Source: Luteolibacter rhizosphaerae
Lineage (GTDB): Bacteria > Verrucomicrobiota > Verrucomicrobiia > Verrucomicrobiales > Akkermansiaceae
Reading direction: 5' to 3'
Assembly: GCF_025950095.1 (NCBI RefSeq)
Contig: NZ_JAPDDR010000013.1
Span: 1 to 64,000 of the forward strand
Length of the DNA: 64,000 nucleotides
This document shows positions 39,809 through 48,263 of this stretch, piece by piece. Under the pieces are notes generated by a model. That model had not been told where the DNA came from. It made no database searches and saw nothing but the letters and a program-made list of their open reading frames with translations. The translations under genes were made by a program, and so were the position numbers. Position 1 is the stretch's first letter; every line of letters begins with the position of its first letter.

Positions 39809-39818
39809 ATTTGATACC

Positions 39819-40211
39819 ATGACCCAAGGCCCTGAACCGGAAATGCCCGAGCACTCGTCCTGGCGGGAATCCGCGGTGGAATTCGTTTCCGCGCGGGTGG
39901 AGTTGTTGTCCTTGGAGGCCAAGGAGGCCGGAAAGCTTGCCGCGATCAAGGTCGCGCTGATCGTCTTCGCCATCTGCTGCCTGCTGGTGGCGTGGCTGGT
40001 CGCGGTGGCGGGCTTGATCGGCTGGATTGCTTCCGGCACCGGCTCGTGGTATTTCGTCGCCCTCGGTGCTGCCGGCTTCCACGTGCTGCTTGCCGTGGTG
40101 GCAGTCCTGATTCTGCGCCGTCCGGCCCCGCCGGCATTCCCGCATTCCAAGGCTGAACTTCTAAAAGACCGCGAATGGCTTCTTCACAAGAACGAGATCT
40201 CGAAGCGCTGA
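39819..40211 (+). CDS. YqjE-like membrane protein (phage holin superfamily)
   Basis: 130 residues. A cytoplasmic N-terminus ('ESAVEFVSARVELLSLEAKE') precedes two hydrophobic segments (AIKVALIVFAICCLLVAWLV and WYFVALGAAGFHVLLAVVAV). This matches the YqjE/Phage_holin_3_6 family, which is named for topology and need not lyse cells. It overlaps the next gene by 37 bases in another frame. It probably works with the YqjD-like protein at the inner membrane under stress. Confidence 0.8.
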   Translation: MTQGPEPEMPEHSSWRESAVEFVSARVELLSLEAKEAGKLAAIKVALIVFAICCLLVAWLVAVAGLIGWIASGTGSWYFVALGAAGFHVLLAVVAVLILRRPAPPAFPHSKAELLKDREWLLHKNEISKR

Positions 40212-40546
40212 TCTCCCGGATCGCCCGCTCCCGCGGGGAGGTGGCGCGGGACATCGCGCACCTGCGCCGCCGGCTCGATGTGAAGTCCCGCGTGAAGGAG
40301 TCCGTCCTGTCCAAGCCGCTGGCTTGGCTGGGTGGCTCGCTCGGGGCTGGATTCCTGACCAGCATGGTGCTGAAGAGGCGCCGGCTTCGCCCGGCGAAAA
40401 CCGAGGAGGTGGTGAAGAAAAGCCTGTGGACGGTTTTGCTCGGCGGCTTGTTCACTTTGGCCCGTCCGGCCCTACAGTCATGGGCCTTGCGCGAGTTTCA
40501 GTCACGCTTCGCACAGCCTAGGTACTCACAGGATAAACACCCCTGA
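40175..40546 (+). CDS. YqjK-like protein, third gene of the yqjDE-type cluster
   Basis: 123 residues. The N-terminal half is basic and helical ('EALISRIARSRGEVARDIAH' then LRRRLD), followed by 'LAWLGGSLGAGFLTSMVLKR' and 'LWTVLLGGLFTLARPALQSW', two short hydrophobic segments. The start lies inside the yqjE-like gene (37-base overlap), so translation is probably coupled. Assignment to YqjK rests mainly on position and general shape; sequence identity is not obvious. Confidence 0.65.
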   Translation: MASSQERDLEALISRIARSRGEVARDIAHLRRRLDVKSRVKESVLSKPLAWLGGSLGAGFLTSMVLKRRRLRPAKTEEVVKKSLWTVLLGGLFTLARPALQSWALREFQSRFAQPRYSQDKHP

Positions 40547-40605
40547 GACAAAGTCGCAATTCGCACTTCCCAACCCGAAATCTTCCCGCTCTAAAGCACG
40601 CCCAC

Positions 40606-41688
40606 ATGTCCGAGCACCGCGTACTCGACCACGTTGACGAATATCTCAGACTCGGCCGCGAGTATGAATGTTCCGACATCCATTTGCCGACGGCTTATCC
40701 CCCGGCATGGCGTCGTCATGGCCAACTTTCGCCCATCTGGAACGATCATCCTCCGCTCACGGCCGAGGATACGGAACGGCTCGCCCGCTCCTTTCTTAGT
40801 GAACGCGAATGGACCCGTCTTCAGGAGAATGGCGACGTTGACTTCGCTTATTCAAATGGCGACGGCCGCTATCGCGCCTCGGTGGTGAAGCAGCGTCTCG
40901 GCTACGACATGGTTTTCCGGATCATCACCGGGGTGATCCGCTCGATGGAAGAGATCAATCTTCCGGTGGAGCACTTGACCCCGCTGACCCGTTATCACAA
41001 CGGGCTGATCCTGGTGACGGGAGCCGTGGGTTCCGGCAAGTCCACCACGCTGGCCGCGCTCGTCGATTTCATCAATGCGGACCGTGAGGACCACATCCTC
41101 ACGCTGGAAGACCCCATCGAGTATGTCTTCGAATCGAAGGGCTGCCAGGTCAACCAGCGCGAGGTCCACACGCACACCGAGTCCTTCGCGAAGGCCCTGC
41201 GCGGCGCCCTGCGGGAAGACCCGGACGTGATCATGGTCGGTGAAATGCGCGACCTTGAGACCATCTCGCTGGCGCTCACCGCCGCGGAAACCGGTCACTT
41301 GGTGCTCGGCACCCTCCACACCGGCAATGCCCCGCGAACCCTGGACCGCGTGCTCGACGTGTTCCCGGTCGATCAGCGCGAGCAGATCCGCATCATGGTC
41401 TCCGAATCGCTGCGCGGTGTCTTGTCCCAGCAGCTCGTACCGCGTGCGGACGGGCAGGGCCGGGTGATGGCGCTGGAGCTTCTGGTGAATACCGCCGCTG
41501 TCTCGGCCACCATCCGCGATGGCAAGACCTTCATGCTGCCCGGCATCATGCAGACCGGTAAGAACGTCGGCATGATCACCATGGATGAGTCGCTGCGCCG
41601 CCTCTACATCAAGGGTTTGATCACGCAGGAAGAAGCGCTCTTCCGCAGCGAGGATAAGAACCAGATGCGCAATTTCTTCACTTCCTGA
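40606..41688 (+). CDS. PilT-like twitching-motility ATPase (first of a pair)
   Basis: 360 residues. Walker A reads GAVGSGKSTTL (~139) instead of the usual GPTGSGKS. 'LTLEDPIEYVF', 'REVHTHTESFAKALRGALRE', 'VGEMRDLETISLALTAAETG' (Walker B and surroundings) and 'LGTLHTGNA' (His box) are all present. The AIRNLIRE helix is changed to 'AVSATIRDGK'. It retracts or regulates type IV pili, or acts as PilU. It is followed after 13 bases by a second pilT, so they are one operon. No pilin or pilB gene is in the window. Confidence 0.88.
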   Translation: MSEHRVLDHVDEYLRLGREYECSDIHLPTAYPPAWRRHGQLSPIWNDHPPLTAEDTERLARSFLSEREWTRLQENGDVDFAYSNGDGRYRASVVKQRLGYDMVFRIITGVIRSMEEINLPVEHLTPLTRYHNGLILVTGAVGSGKSTTLAALVDFINADREDHILTLEDPIEYVFESKGCQVNQREVHTHTESFAKALRGALREDPDVIMVGEMRDLETISLALTAAETGHLVLGTLHTGNAPRTLDRVLDVFPVDQREQIRIMVSESLRGVLSQQLVPRADGQGRVMALELLVNTAAVSATIRDGKTFMLPGIMQTGKNVGMITMDESLRRLYIKGLITQEEALFRSEDKNQMRNFFTS

Positions 41689-41701
41689 CCCTTTCGATCC
41701 C

Positions 41702-42811
41702 ATGGCCGTCATCGACGCTTATTTCCAGTACCTCGTCGCGAACAAGGGGTCGGACCTCCACCTTTCGGAAGGTCAGCCGCCGAAGATCCGCAAGCACGGC
41801 TCCGTGGTAGCCATCCCCGACCAGCCTGTCCTGCAAGGGGAGAGCTTCAAGGCGATGCTCGCGGAGATCTGTGATCCGAAAGCTTTCGAGAAATACCTTG
41901 AAGGCGGTGATCTCGACTTCGCCTACTCGATGGACGAGGAGTCGCGCTTCCGCTGCAACTACCTCAAGCAAAACCACGGCCTCGGCGCGGTATTCCGCTT
42001 GATCCCGACCGAGATCATGTCCTTGGAATCCCTGGGCGTGCCGGAGGTCGTGAAGCAGTTCGGGCACATCCGCTCCGGTCTGGTGCTGGTCACCGGTCCG
42101 ACCGGTTCGGGCAAGTCCACCACGCTGGCGGCGCTCCTCGACTACATCAATACGAACTACAACCGGCACATCATCACGATCGAGGAGCCGATCGAGTTCG
42201 TGCACCGCAACAAGCGCTCGATCATCACCCAGCGCGAGGTGCCGATCCAGACGCCTTCCTTCTCCGATGGCCTGCGCGCCGCCCTGCGTGAAGACGCGGA
42301 TATCGTGCTGGTGGGTGAGATGCGCGACCTTGAAACCATCTCGCTCGCCCTGACGGCGGCGGAAACCGGCCTGCTGGTGTTCGGTACCCTGCACACCAAC
42401 AACGCCCGTAAGACGGTCGACCGTATCATCGACGTGTTCCCCGCCGACCAGCAGTCGCAGGTGCGCACCATGCTCGCGGCCTCGCTCCGCGGCGTGCTCG
42501 CCCAGCTTCTCTGCAAGCGCAGCGACAAGCCGGGCCGCGTGGCCGTGCACGAGATCATGTTCGCGACGCCTGCCGTCTCGGCCATTATCCGTGAAGGCGC
42601 CACCCAGAAGCTCTACGACGTCATTACGGGCGGTAAGGGCGAGGGCATGCAGTTCATGGACGAGTCGATCTGGAACCAGCTCCAAGCCGGCAAGATCTCT
42701 CCGGAAGAAGCCTACATGAAGGCGATCGACAAGACGCGCTTCAAGAAGTTCCTGCCGGACCGCTCGTCGCATCTGGGCGATGCTTCCGGCGAGAGCCCGA
42801 TGGAGCATTGA
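41702..42811 (+). CDS. pilT: PilT-family pilus retraction ATPase (second of a pair)
   Basis: 369 residues. 'VANKGSDLHLSEGQPP' is the canonical PilT start. Walker A GPTGSGKSTTL is at ~132. 'TIEEPIEFVH', 'VGEMRDLETISLALTAAETG' and 'FGTLHTNNARKTVDRIIDVF' follow. The C-terminal helix reads 'AVSAIIREGATQK', close to the AIRNLIRE motif. It hydrolyses ATP as a cytoplasmic hexamer to retract type IV pili, powering twitching. This copy looks more canonical than its upstream partner, so the upstream one may be the PilU-like member. Confidence 0.93.
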   Translation: MAVIDAYFQYLVANKGSDLHLSEGQPPKIRKHGSVVAIPDQPVLQGESFKAMLAEICDPKAFEKYLEGGDLDFAYSMDEESRFRCNYLKQNHGLGAVFRLIPTEIMSLESLGVPEVVKQFGHIRSGLVLVTGPTGSGKSTTLAALLDYINTNYNRHIITIEEPIEFVHRNKRSIITQREVPIQTPSFSDGLRAALREDADIVLVGEMRDLETISLALTAAETGLLVFGTLHTNNARKTVDRIIDVFPADQQSQVRTMLAASLRGVLAQLLCKRSDKPGRVAVHEIMFATPAVSAIIREGATQKLYDVITGGKGEGMQFMDESIWNQLQAGKISPEEAYMKAIDKTRFKKFLPDRSSHLGDASGESPMEH

Positions 42812-42836
42812 TCGTCTGCCTCAAGGATTTGTAAGG

Positions 42837-42868
42837 AAGGCCGCCGGGAGATTCCGGCGGCCTTTTTC
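42837..42868 (+). terminator. Intrinsic terminator of the pilT pair
   Basis: An 11-base perfect stem, AAGGCCGCCGG (42837-42847) with CCGGCGGCCTT (42854-42864), around a 6-base loop, followed by a run of Ts. It lies 25 bases after the second pilT stop. Confidence 0.92.
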
Positions 42869-42964
42869 GTGGTGGTGGGAAGACATGGCTTGTCCCGCCG
42901 CACCGTTGACGCCTCCGGATCGATCCGGTAGCTTCCCCGTGTTCAAACTCCCACCCCCTGGTTG

Positions 42965-44455
42965 ATGGCGACGGATACGCTCACTTTTCACTGCCCGCAC
43001 TGCAACATCCGGCTCACGGTGCCGGCGAAATTCGCGGGGGTGAAGGGGCCGTGCCCGAGCTGCCGGATGAGCATCACCGCGCCGGTTCCTGACGAGGGCC
43101 CGTCGCCCTTCGAAGCCTCCGCACCAGCCGCCGTCACCCCGCCCTTGCCCTCCGCCGGGGTTCCGGCCGAGCCCGAGGCGGCCACGGTTTCCCCTGGTCC
43201 CGAGCTGCCGCTACCGCCGCCACACGCTCCGGTGGTGGAGGAAGAAAAGGCTCCTGCCATGCCGGATTACCCGGTGCCGGTTCCCGTCGCCAAGACGCCG
43301 GAACCACCCTTGGAGGAAGCGGGGGAGGAAACAGCCGCTGCGGACGGCAGCAAGATCCGGCCCGAGCCCCGGCTGATGAAGGAGCGTGCCGTAGCCGGTC
43401 CGATTCAAGCTCGCCACAGCACGAACGACGAGCACATGAAGCGGCTGGAGCCGATCCAGACGGTGCGTCGCCGCGGTTCCACGCGCTTGATGCAGGCCTT
43501 GGTCCCCGCGGTCTTTTGCGCGGCAGCCACCACGGTCAGCTACCTGCTCTTGTATTTCTATCTGCCGAGCGGTCCCGGCAAACGTCTGAAGGAGGCCACT
43601 GCGCCCCTGGTGGTCCCGCCACCGCCTACGCCGGAGATCGTCATGGCTCCGGTATCTCCAGCTCAGGCGGACACCCCGCCACCAGCACCCGCACCTGCTC
43701 CGGTCCAGCCCGCCGAAATGCCTGCGAGCCCGGAGGCCGTGCAAGCACCTGCTCCCGCCCCTGCGCCTTCCGCTCCGGCGGACGACGGCTTGTCCCCGGC
43801 GATGATCGCGAACGAGCTGCTTGAGGCTTTCCTGCGCGCGAAGGATGCGCGAACGCGCTATGGCATGGTGGAGCCGGAGGCGGCTAGCATCTCTGAACTG
43901 GAAGCGATGCCGCTGATGAACGGTCCTCTCTGGGAGGTAGAGCGGATCTCCACGGAGCTGCCCCAGCATCATCCGGACGAGCAGGTGACCGACTACCCCT
44001 ACCGGGTCACCTTCTTCATCCCGAACCGGAAGAGCGTGGATTTCTCGATGCTGGTGCGGCAGCGTGGCACCCAGGCGCCGAAGGTTTTCCTGCCGGCATT
44101 CCTCGATCTCGCGGGCGGCCGCCTGCACTCCTTCACCCGGGAACCGAATGCCCTCGACCCGGGAACCTTCCATGCCGTGATCGAGCCGGTACCCGGCTGT
44201 CATGAAGCAGGGATTCCGAATCCCGATCGCAAGTTCACGCTGCGCTTGCTTCCGAGCTCGATCGGCAAGGAGACCTCGCGGGCTTATGTCTCCACCGGCT
44301 CCCGCTTCAAGAAGATGGTGGAGGATCCCGCTTCCTCCCTGCGCTGGGGCGTGAGGATCCGCGCCACGGTGACCATCCAGTGGAATCTCAGGGAGGATCC
44401 GGAGAAGCCCTACCTCGAGTTGATCGACATCAACTCGCTGGGGTGGGGGCCTTGA
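42965..44455 (+). CDS. Zinc-ribbon membrane protein with proline-rich linkers
   Basis: 496 residues. The N-terminus has a zinc ribbon ('FHCPHCNIRLTVPAKFAGVK' then GPCPSC). A Pro/Ala/Glu-rich linker leads to one membrane segment ('ALVPAVFCAAATTVSYLLLY') and a second Pro/Ala-rich linker. The C-terminal ~200 residues are a compact domain of unknown type ('AMIANELLEAFLRAKDARTR', 'DYPYRVTFFIPN', 'RFKKMVEDPASSLRWGV'). The architecture of cytoplasmic zinc finger, TM and extracytoplasmic domain is common in this phylum. Its 3' end overlaps the rhodanese gene on the other strand by 26 bases. Confidence 0.7.
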   Translation: MATDTLTFHCPHCNIRLTVPAKFAGVKGPCPSCRMSITAPVPDEGPSPFEASAPAAVTPPLPSAGVPAEPEAATVSPGPELPLPPPHAPVVEEEKAPAMPDYPVPVPVAKTPEPPLEEAGEETAAADGSKIRPEPRLMKERAVAGPIQARHSTNDEHMKRLEPIQTVRRRGSTRLMQALVPAVFCAAATTVSYLLLYFYLPSGPGKRLKEATAPLVVPPPPTPEIVMAPVSPAQADTPPPAPAPAPVQPAEMPASPEAVQAPAPAPAPSAPADDGLSPAMIANELLEAFLRAKDARTRYGMVEPEAASISELEAMPLMNGPLWEVERISTELPQHHPDEQVTDYPYRVTFFIPNRKSVDFSMLVRQRGTQAPKVFLPAFLDLAGGRLHSFTREPNALDPGTFHAVIEPVPGCHEAGIPNPDRKFTLRLLPSSIGKETSRAYVSTGSRFKKMVEDPASSLRWGVRIRATVTIQWNLREDPEKPYLELIDINSLGWGP

Positions 44456-44894
44456 TCATTCCCGCGGCCTTGAGCGCTTCCACGCCGCCGTAGAGGGCCT
44501 TCGCCTCCAGTGGCAGCCCGTAGACCTTGATCTGCCGGACCACTTCCTTGCTGAGATTGCAGTTCAGCCCGTCGCAATACACCACCGCGCGTTGGGCGCC
44601 CGCTAGCTTGTCGAAGACGGCGGCGAGCTGTTCGTCGAAGCTGACCTGACCCATGGTGGTGATGTGGATGGAGCCGGGAAGCCCGTCCTTTTTCCATGCT
44701 TCCTCGGAGCGGGCGTCGATCCAGAGGGCGTCCGGCCATTCGGCTGTCACGGTGGCGAGGCAAATCTCCTCCTCGCTCATTTTGGCAGGATCGCAGGCGA
44801 TGGCCCGATCCGGCGGTCCGGCGATCTTCCACGTGGCGAGCGCGCCTGCGGAAGCGAGGATCACCACCAATGCCAGCTCCGTGACGACTTTCAT
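44430..44894 (-). CDS. Secreted/membrane rhodanese-like protein
   Basis: 154 residues. The N-terminal hydrophobic stretch (ALVVILASAGALATW) is a signal or anchor. The rhodanese fold is shown by 'ALWIDARSEEAWKKDGLPGS' and the active-loop Cys in 'AVVYCDGLNCNLSKEV'. The usual loop Arg is not seen, so sulfurtransferase activity may be modified. It is the last gene of the sigma-factor operon, with its ATG overlapping the stop of the DUF1573 gene by four bases (ATGA). A periplasmic sulfur or redox role is plausible. Confidence 0.8.
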   Translation of the reverse strand: MKVVTELALVVILASAGALATWKIAGPPDRAIACDPAKMSEEEICLATVTAEWPDALWIDARSEEAWKKDGLPGSIHITTMGQVSFDEQLAAVFDKLAGAQRAVVYCDGLNCNLSKEVVRQIKVYGLPLEAKALYGGVEALKAAGMIKAPTPAS

Positions 44895-45586
44895 GGTTTG
44901 GCGGCGGTGGCGGTTGCCGGGGCCTTGCGCACCACCATGAAGACCCGCTGGGAGCGGTGCCGCTGGAGCTTGCAGTCGGTCTCGATGTGGATCACTCCCA
45001 TTGCCACCTCGGCGGTCTTGGCCGGAGTCACGACGATCTCGTATTTCTTGCCTTCCTCGATCGTCTTCAGCTCCTGCGTGAAGCGGCTGTCGGCACCGGA
45101 AATCTTGACCACCTTGATCGGCTCGCTGTGCTTCATCGTCAGGGTCACGCTCTTCGGTTTGGCGTCTTCCCCGACATTCCAGAAGAGGGTCTTGGGCTCC
45201 ATCTCGACCAGCACCGGGATGTGGATGCGGGTATTGAGGACGATGGAGGGCTCGTCCTTCGGATCGCCCTTCAGCCGGATGGCCACCGCCTTGTCCACCG
45301 TGCCGGCCAAGGCGCTGAGCTCGAACTCAGAGCGGATGATTCCGCTTTCGCCGGGTTTGTAGATCAGCTTGCCGGAAGGGCTGATGGAGGCGCTCAGGCA
45401 GGAGCAGCCGGAGGTGTATTCCACGATCTCCACATCCTCCGAGGACTCGTTCTTGAAGGGAAACTCGGTGACCGCCTTGGCCTCGTCGGCCGTGATGTTC
45501 AACTCGCGCAGCTTGGTTTCGAACTTCAGTTCCGCCGCGGCGAGGGGCGCACAGAGAGCGAGGGCGGCGAGAAGTATCGAGCGCAT
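44891..45586 (-). CDS. Secreted DUF1573 protein (downstream paralogue)
   Basis: 231 residues with signal peptide MRSILLAALALCAPLAA. 'FPFKNESSEDVEIVEYTSGC' followed by SCLSASISPSGKL is the DUF1573 core with its CxC motif. The C-terminus 'IETDCKLQRHRSQRVFMVVR' is shared with the paralogue just upstream and goes beyond the DUF1573 core. It is probably periplasmic or lipid-exposed; its function is unknown. It overlaps the rhodanese gene by four bases. Confidence 0.82.
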   Translation of the reverse strand: MRSILLAALALCAPLAAAELKFETKLRELNITADEAKAVTEFPFKNESSEDVEIVEYTSGCSCLSASISPSGKLIYKPGESGIIRSEFELSALAGTVDKAVAIRLKGDPKDEPSIVLNTRIHIPVLVEMEPKTLFWNVGEDAKPKSVTLTMKHSEPIKVVKISGADSRFTQELKTIEEGKKYEIVVTPAKTAEVAMGVIHIETDCKLQRHRSQRVFMVVRKAPATATAAKP

Positions 45587-45658
45587 GGACGCAAGTAATG
45601 CCGCAGCATGGGCGCTTGTGCAAGTGCCGCAAAGGGGCGGGTGACCGTGGAATCCCGC

Positions 45659-46333
45659 TCAGGGCTTCTTCACCTTGCCCTTCACCACCGCGAAGATTCC
45701 GTGCGAGCGGTGGCGCTGGTAGGTGCAGTCGGTATCCAGATGCAACACGCCGTTGCGATGGCCATCGGTTGAAACCGGGGTGATCGTGATCTCGTATTTC
45801 CGGCCTTTTTCGATCTCCTTCCACTCGTGTTTGAAGGAACCGTCCGCACCGGTCAGCGAAGTCACGTGGATCGGCATCGTGGCAGGATTCATGGTCACGG
45901 TCACCTTTTTCGGCTCCGGAGCGTCGCCGATCTCCCAGATCACGGCCTTGGGCTCGACGGTGACGAGATCGGGAATCTTCGCCTTCATCTTCAGCAGCTG
46001 GGAGGGCTGGAGACTGTCGCCCTTCAGCCAGACGCCAATGGTCTTATCCACCACGCCGGTAAGCGCCTTCGTGTCCATGGTCGCGCGGATCGTGCCTTCA
46101 CCGCCGGGGGCGATGACCAGTCCGCCCTTGATGGCGCTGGAGATGCAGGGGCAGTCGCTCTGGGCGCGATCGATGACGACCGTCTCGCTGCCGGTGTTCT
46201 TGAAGCTGAAGTCCACGAAGGTGGAGGTGGCTTCAAAGGGGACATCCACTTCCTTCGCGGTTTTGTCGAAGGTGAGGGGACCTGCCGCGAGCGGGCTGGC
46301 CGCGACGAGGAGCAAAGCGAGGAATTTTCCCAT
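45659..46333 (-). CDS. Secreted DUF1573 protein (upstream paralogue)
   Basis: 224 residues. ATG 46333 gives the signal peptide MGKFLALLLVAASPLAAG; the open frame extends upstream into the previous gene. 'FSFKNTGSETVVIDRAQSDC' then PCISSAIKGGL is the DUF1573 core with its CPC motif. The C-terminus 'LDTDCTYQRHRSHGIFAVV' closely parallels the downstream paralogue. The start lies five bases after the stop of the preceding gene, consistent with one transcript. A tandem duplication within the operon is likely. Confidence 0.82.
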   Translation of the reverse strand: MGKFLALLLVAASPLAAGPLTFDKTAKEVDVPFEATSTFVDFSFKNTGSETVVIDRAQSDCPCISSAIKGGLVIAPGGEGTIRATMDTKALTGVVDKTIGVWLKGDSLQPSQLLKMKAKIPDLVTVEPKAVIWEIGDAPEPKKVTVTMNPATMPIHVTSLTGADGSFKHEWKEIEKGRKYEITITPVSTDGHRNGVLHLDTDCTYQRHRSHGIFAVVKGKVKKP

Positions 46334-46338
46334 GGATC

Positions 46339-46851
46339 TCAAGGTTTGCCGGATTTCTCCGGGGACAGTTCCACGGCCAGGATGAGTCGTCCACCTTTCC
46401 AATCGGGACCGAGCACGAGCAGCGGCTTGCCGAAGGTCATCGCGGCGTCGGTCTTGAGGATCTTCTTCCGGCTTAGCCAGAGTTCCAGGTCCAGGCGCAT
46501 CGTGTCCTTGTCCAGATTGCTCTGGGGCTCGAAGCGCAGCATCACCTCGTTGCTCGGCTCGAAGGGCTCGGACCAGTTCTGGTAGATCCGGTAGAGCATC
46601 CGCTGGTCGCGGGCCAGCTCCAGGTATTTTGAGAATTTGAGCTTCTGTTCGCCGCTCAGGCGGGCGGCGATTTCGGCCGGAACTTCTTTCGCCCGGGGGC
46701 CGACCGCTGAAGCATCACCATTGGTGCCGAGGTAGACGGTGACTTTCACCGAGCCGATGACTTCCTTCTCGGGATCGGCCTCCTCCCCGGCACTGCGGGC
46801 AAAGCCGAAGCAGGCCGGGATCAGCAGGGCGAGCAGCAGACGGCGGTTCAT
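46339..46851 (-). CDS. Secreted protein of the sigma operon (unrecognised)
   Basis: 170 residues with signal peptide MNRRLLLALLIPACFGFARS. The rest is a single small domain ('KEVIGSVKVTVYLGTNGDAS', 'EPSNEVMLRFEPQSNLDKDT', 'GKPLLVLGPDWKGGRLILAV'). I do not recognise the family. Its ATG overlaps the stop of the anti-sigma gene by four bases and its stop lies five bases before the first DUF1573 gene. It therefore belongs to the regulon locus, probably as a periplasmic partner. Confidence 0.7.
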   Translation of the reverse strand: MNRRLLLALLIPACFGFARSAGEEADPEKEVIGSVKVTVYLGTNGDASAVGPRAKEVPAEIAARLSGEQKLKFSKYLELARDQRMLYRIYQNWSEPFEPSNEVMLRFEPQSNLDKDTMRLDLELWLSRKKILKTDAAMTFGKPLLVLGPDWKGGRLILAVELSPEKSGKP

Positions 46852-47423
46852 CGGGGCTCGATATCGATATCGGCCGTGGCGGCCGGACCTCGATCGGTGG
46901 AAGCGGTTTCCGGCAGCTCGAAGGTATCCGGGATGGCGGCCACGCCATCGAGGACGATCACCTCGGCATCCGCGGAGCTGGACGCAAAGTATTCGGCATT
47001 CACACCCTTCTCCGGGGTATAGAGCACCGGCGGTGCTTCGACCGTCACCGGAGCGGGGGCGGAAGGAACCAATCGGGTGCCAGCCCAGAAGCAGAGCGCC
47101 ATGCCGGCTACCGCGGTAGCTGGTAGCAGCCAGCGGAAGAAATTGCGTTCGCGGGCAGGGGCGGGAGCGGCAGGGGCTGCTGCAGCCGCCTCGCGGGCGA
47201 TTTCCCGGGAGATCCGGGAATTGAAGAAATCGGCATAGGGCGGCTCCTCGGCCGACGGCATGTTGGCACGGCGGAAGAGGGCCTTCAACTGGCGCGCGTC
47301 CTCCCGGCGGGCCAACCACTCGGGCTGGGTCGCGGCCCACGCTTCGACCCCGGCGGCCGACGCGCTATCGAGCTCGTCTTCCACCCAGAGGGCCAGCAGT
47401 TCTTCATCGGGCATCGTATTCAT
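46848..47423 (-). CDS. Probable anti-sigma factor (membrane protein)
   Basis: 191 residues. The cytoplasmic N-terminus ('MPDEELLALWVEDELDSASA', 'WLARREDARQLKALFRRA') has the helical look of a zinc-less anti-sigma domain. One membrane segment (FFRWLLPATAVAGMALCFW) precedes a short Pro/Ala-rich periplasmic tail. It overlaps the sigma gene by 20 bases and the next gene by four, so all are translated together. It is expected to bind the ECF sigma factor; this is inferred from position and topology. Confidence 0.75.
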   Translation of the reverse strand: MNTMPDEELLALWVEDELDSASAAGVEAWAATQPEWLARREDARQLKALFRRANMPSAEEPPYADFFNSRISREIAREAAAAAPAAPAPARERNFFRWLLPATAVAGMALCFWAGTRLVPSAPAPVTVEAPPVLYTPEKGVNAEYFASSSADAEVIVLDGVAAIPDTFELPETASTDRGPAATADIDIEPR

Positions 47424-48078
47424 CCTGCAGGAGGGATTGGAGTTTCTGACGGGCGTAGAAAAGACGGCTCATCACCGTGCCGATCGAGCAGCTCATCACG
47501 TCGGCGATCTCCTTATACGCCAAACCTTGGACGTCTTTCAAGATCACGGCTTCGCGGTGTTCAGGGGAGAGTTTGGAGAGGGCGGATTCGATTTTCGCGC
47601 GGAGTTCGTCTCCGGCCAGGGCTTCGTCCGGGCTGCGGGACTCGGCCGGGGTGGCCACCGCGGCGGGGTCGATCCGGTCGCGGTTCAAAAGCTCGTCGTT
47701 GATTTCGTCGCCACCCTCGGGGCGGCGGCGGCGGGTGAAGTCGTAGACGCAGTTGTGGGCGATCCGGTAGAGCCAGGTGGTAAAACGGGCCTTGGCCTCG
47801 AAACGAGGCAGGGCCTGCCACGCCTTGATGAAGGCCTCTTGCGAGAGGTCCCAGGCGTCGGTGTCGTTTTTGACCATGTTGCGGATCATAGCGTAGATTC
47901 TTCCCCGGTGACGGGTGACCAGTTCGTCGTAGGCTTTCAGGTCGCCCGCTTTTGCGCGGAGGACCAGTGCCTCGTCGTCCGGGCCGGCTTCGGGCTCCTC
48001 CGGCATCCCGGAAGCCGCCCCGCCGGACCCTGCTGGGCCCATCACGGGATTCGACGCGAGGCGCTGGAAAATATTCAT
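47404..48078 (-). CDS. ECF sigma factor (SigE/RpoE-like)
   Basis: 224 residues from ATG 48078; the frame extends upstream but the earlier residues do not look like this family. Region 2 is 'AYDELVTRHRGRIYAMIRNM', 'DAWDLSQEAFIKAWQALPRF', 'FTTWLYRIAHNCVYDFTRRR'. Region 4 is 'LSPEHREAVILKDVQGLAYK' then EIADVMSCSIGTVMSRL. It is the first gene of a six-gene leftward operon. Autoregulation is common in such operons but no promoter was identified. The 377 bases upstream contain copy A of the repeat described separately. Confidence 0.93.
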   Translation of the reverse strand: MNIFQRLASNPVMGPAGSGGAASGMPEEPEAGPDDEALVLRAKAGDLKAYDELVTRHRGRIYAMIRNMVKNDTDAWDLSQEAFIKAWQALPRFEAKARFTTWLYRIAHNCVYDFTRRRRPEGGDEINDELLNRDRIDPAAVATPAESRSPDEALAGDELRAKIESALSKLSPEHREAVILKDVQGLAYKEIADVMSCSIGTVMSRLFYARQKLQSLLQDEYDAR

Positions 48079-48263
48079 CGTACTCGGAAAACCTTGCGCG
48101 CGGGGACGGAGGAAGAATCGCCGCCGGTAAAGGAAACCGGGCGGATGCGCCGGAAGATGAGCACCTGTTTGAATGCTGGCAACTTCATTCAAGCCTGCCC
48201 ACCCCGTTGCGGGGGGCTGAAATCTTTCGTTTCCGCCCCGAAATGGAACTTTCGGCTACCTCC

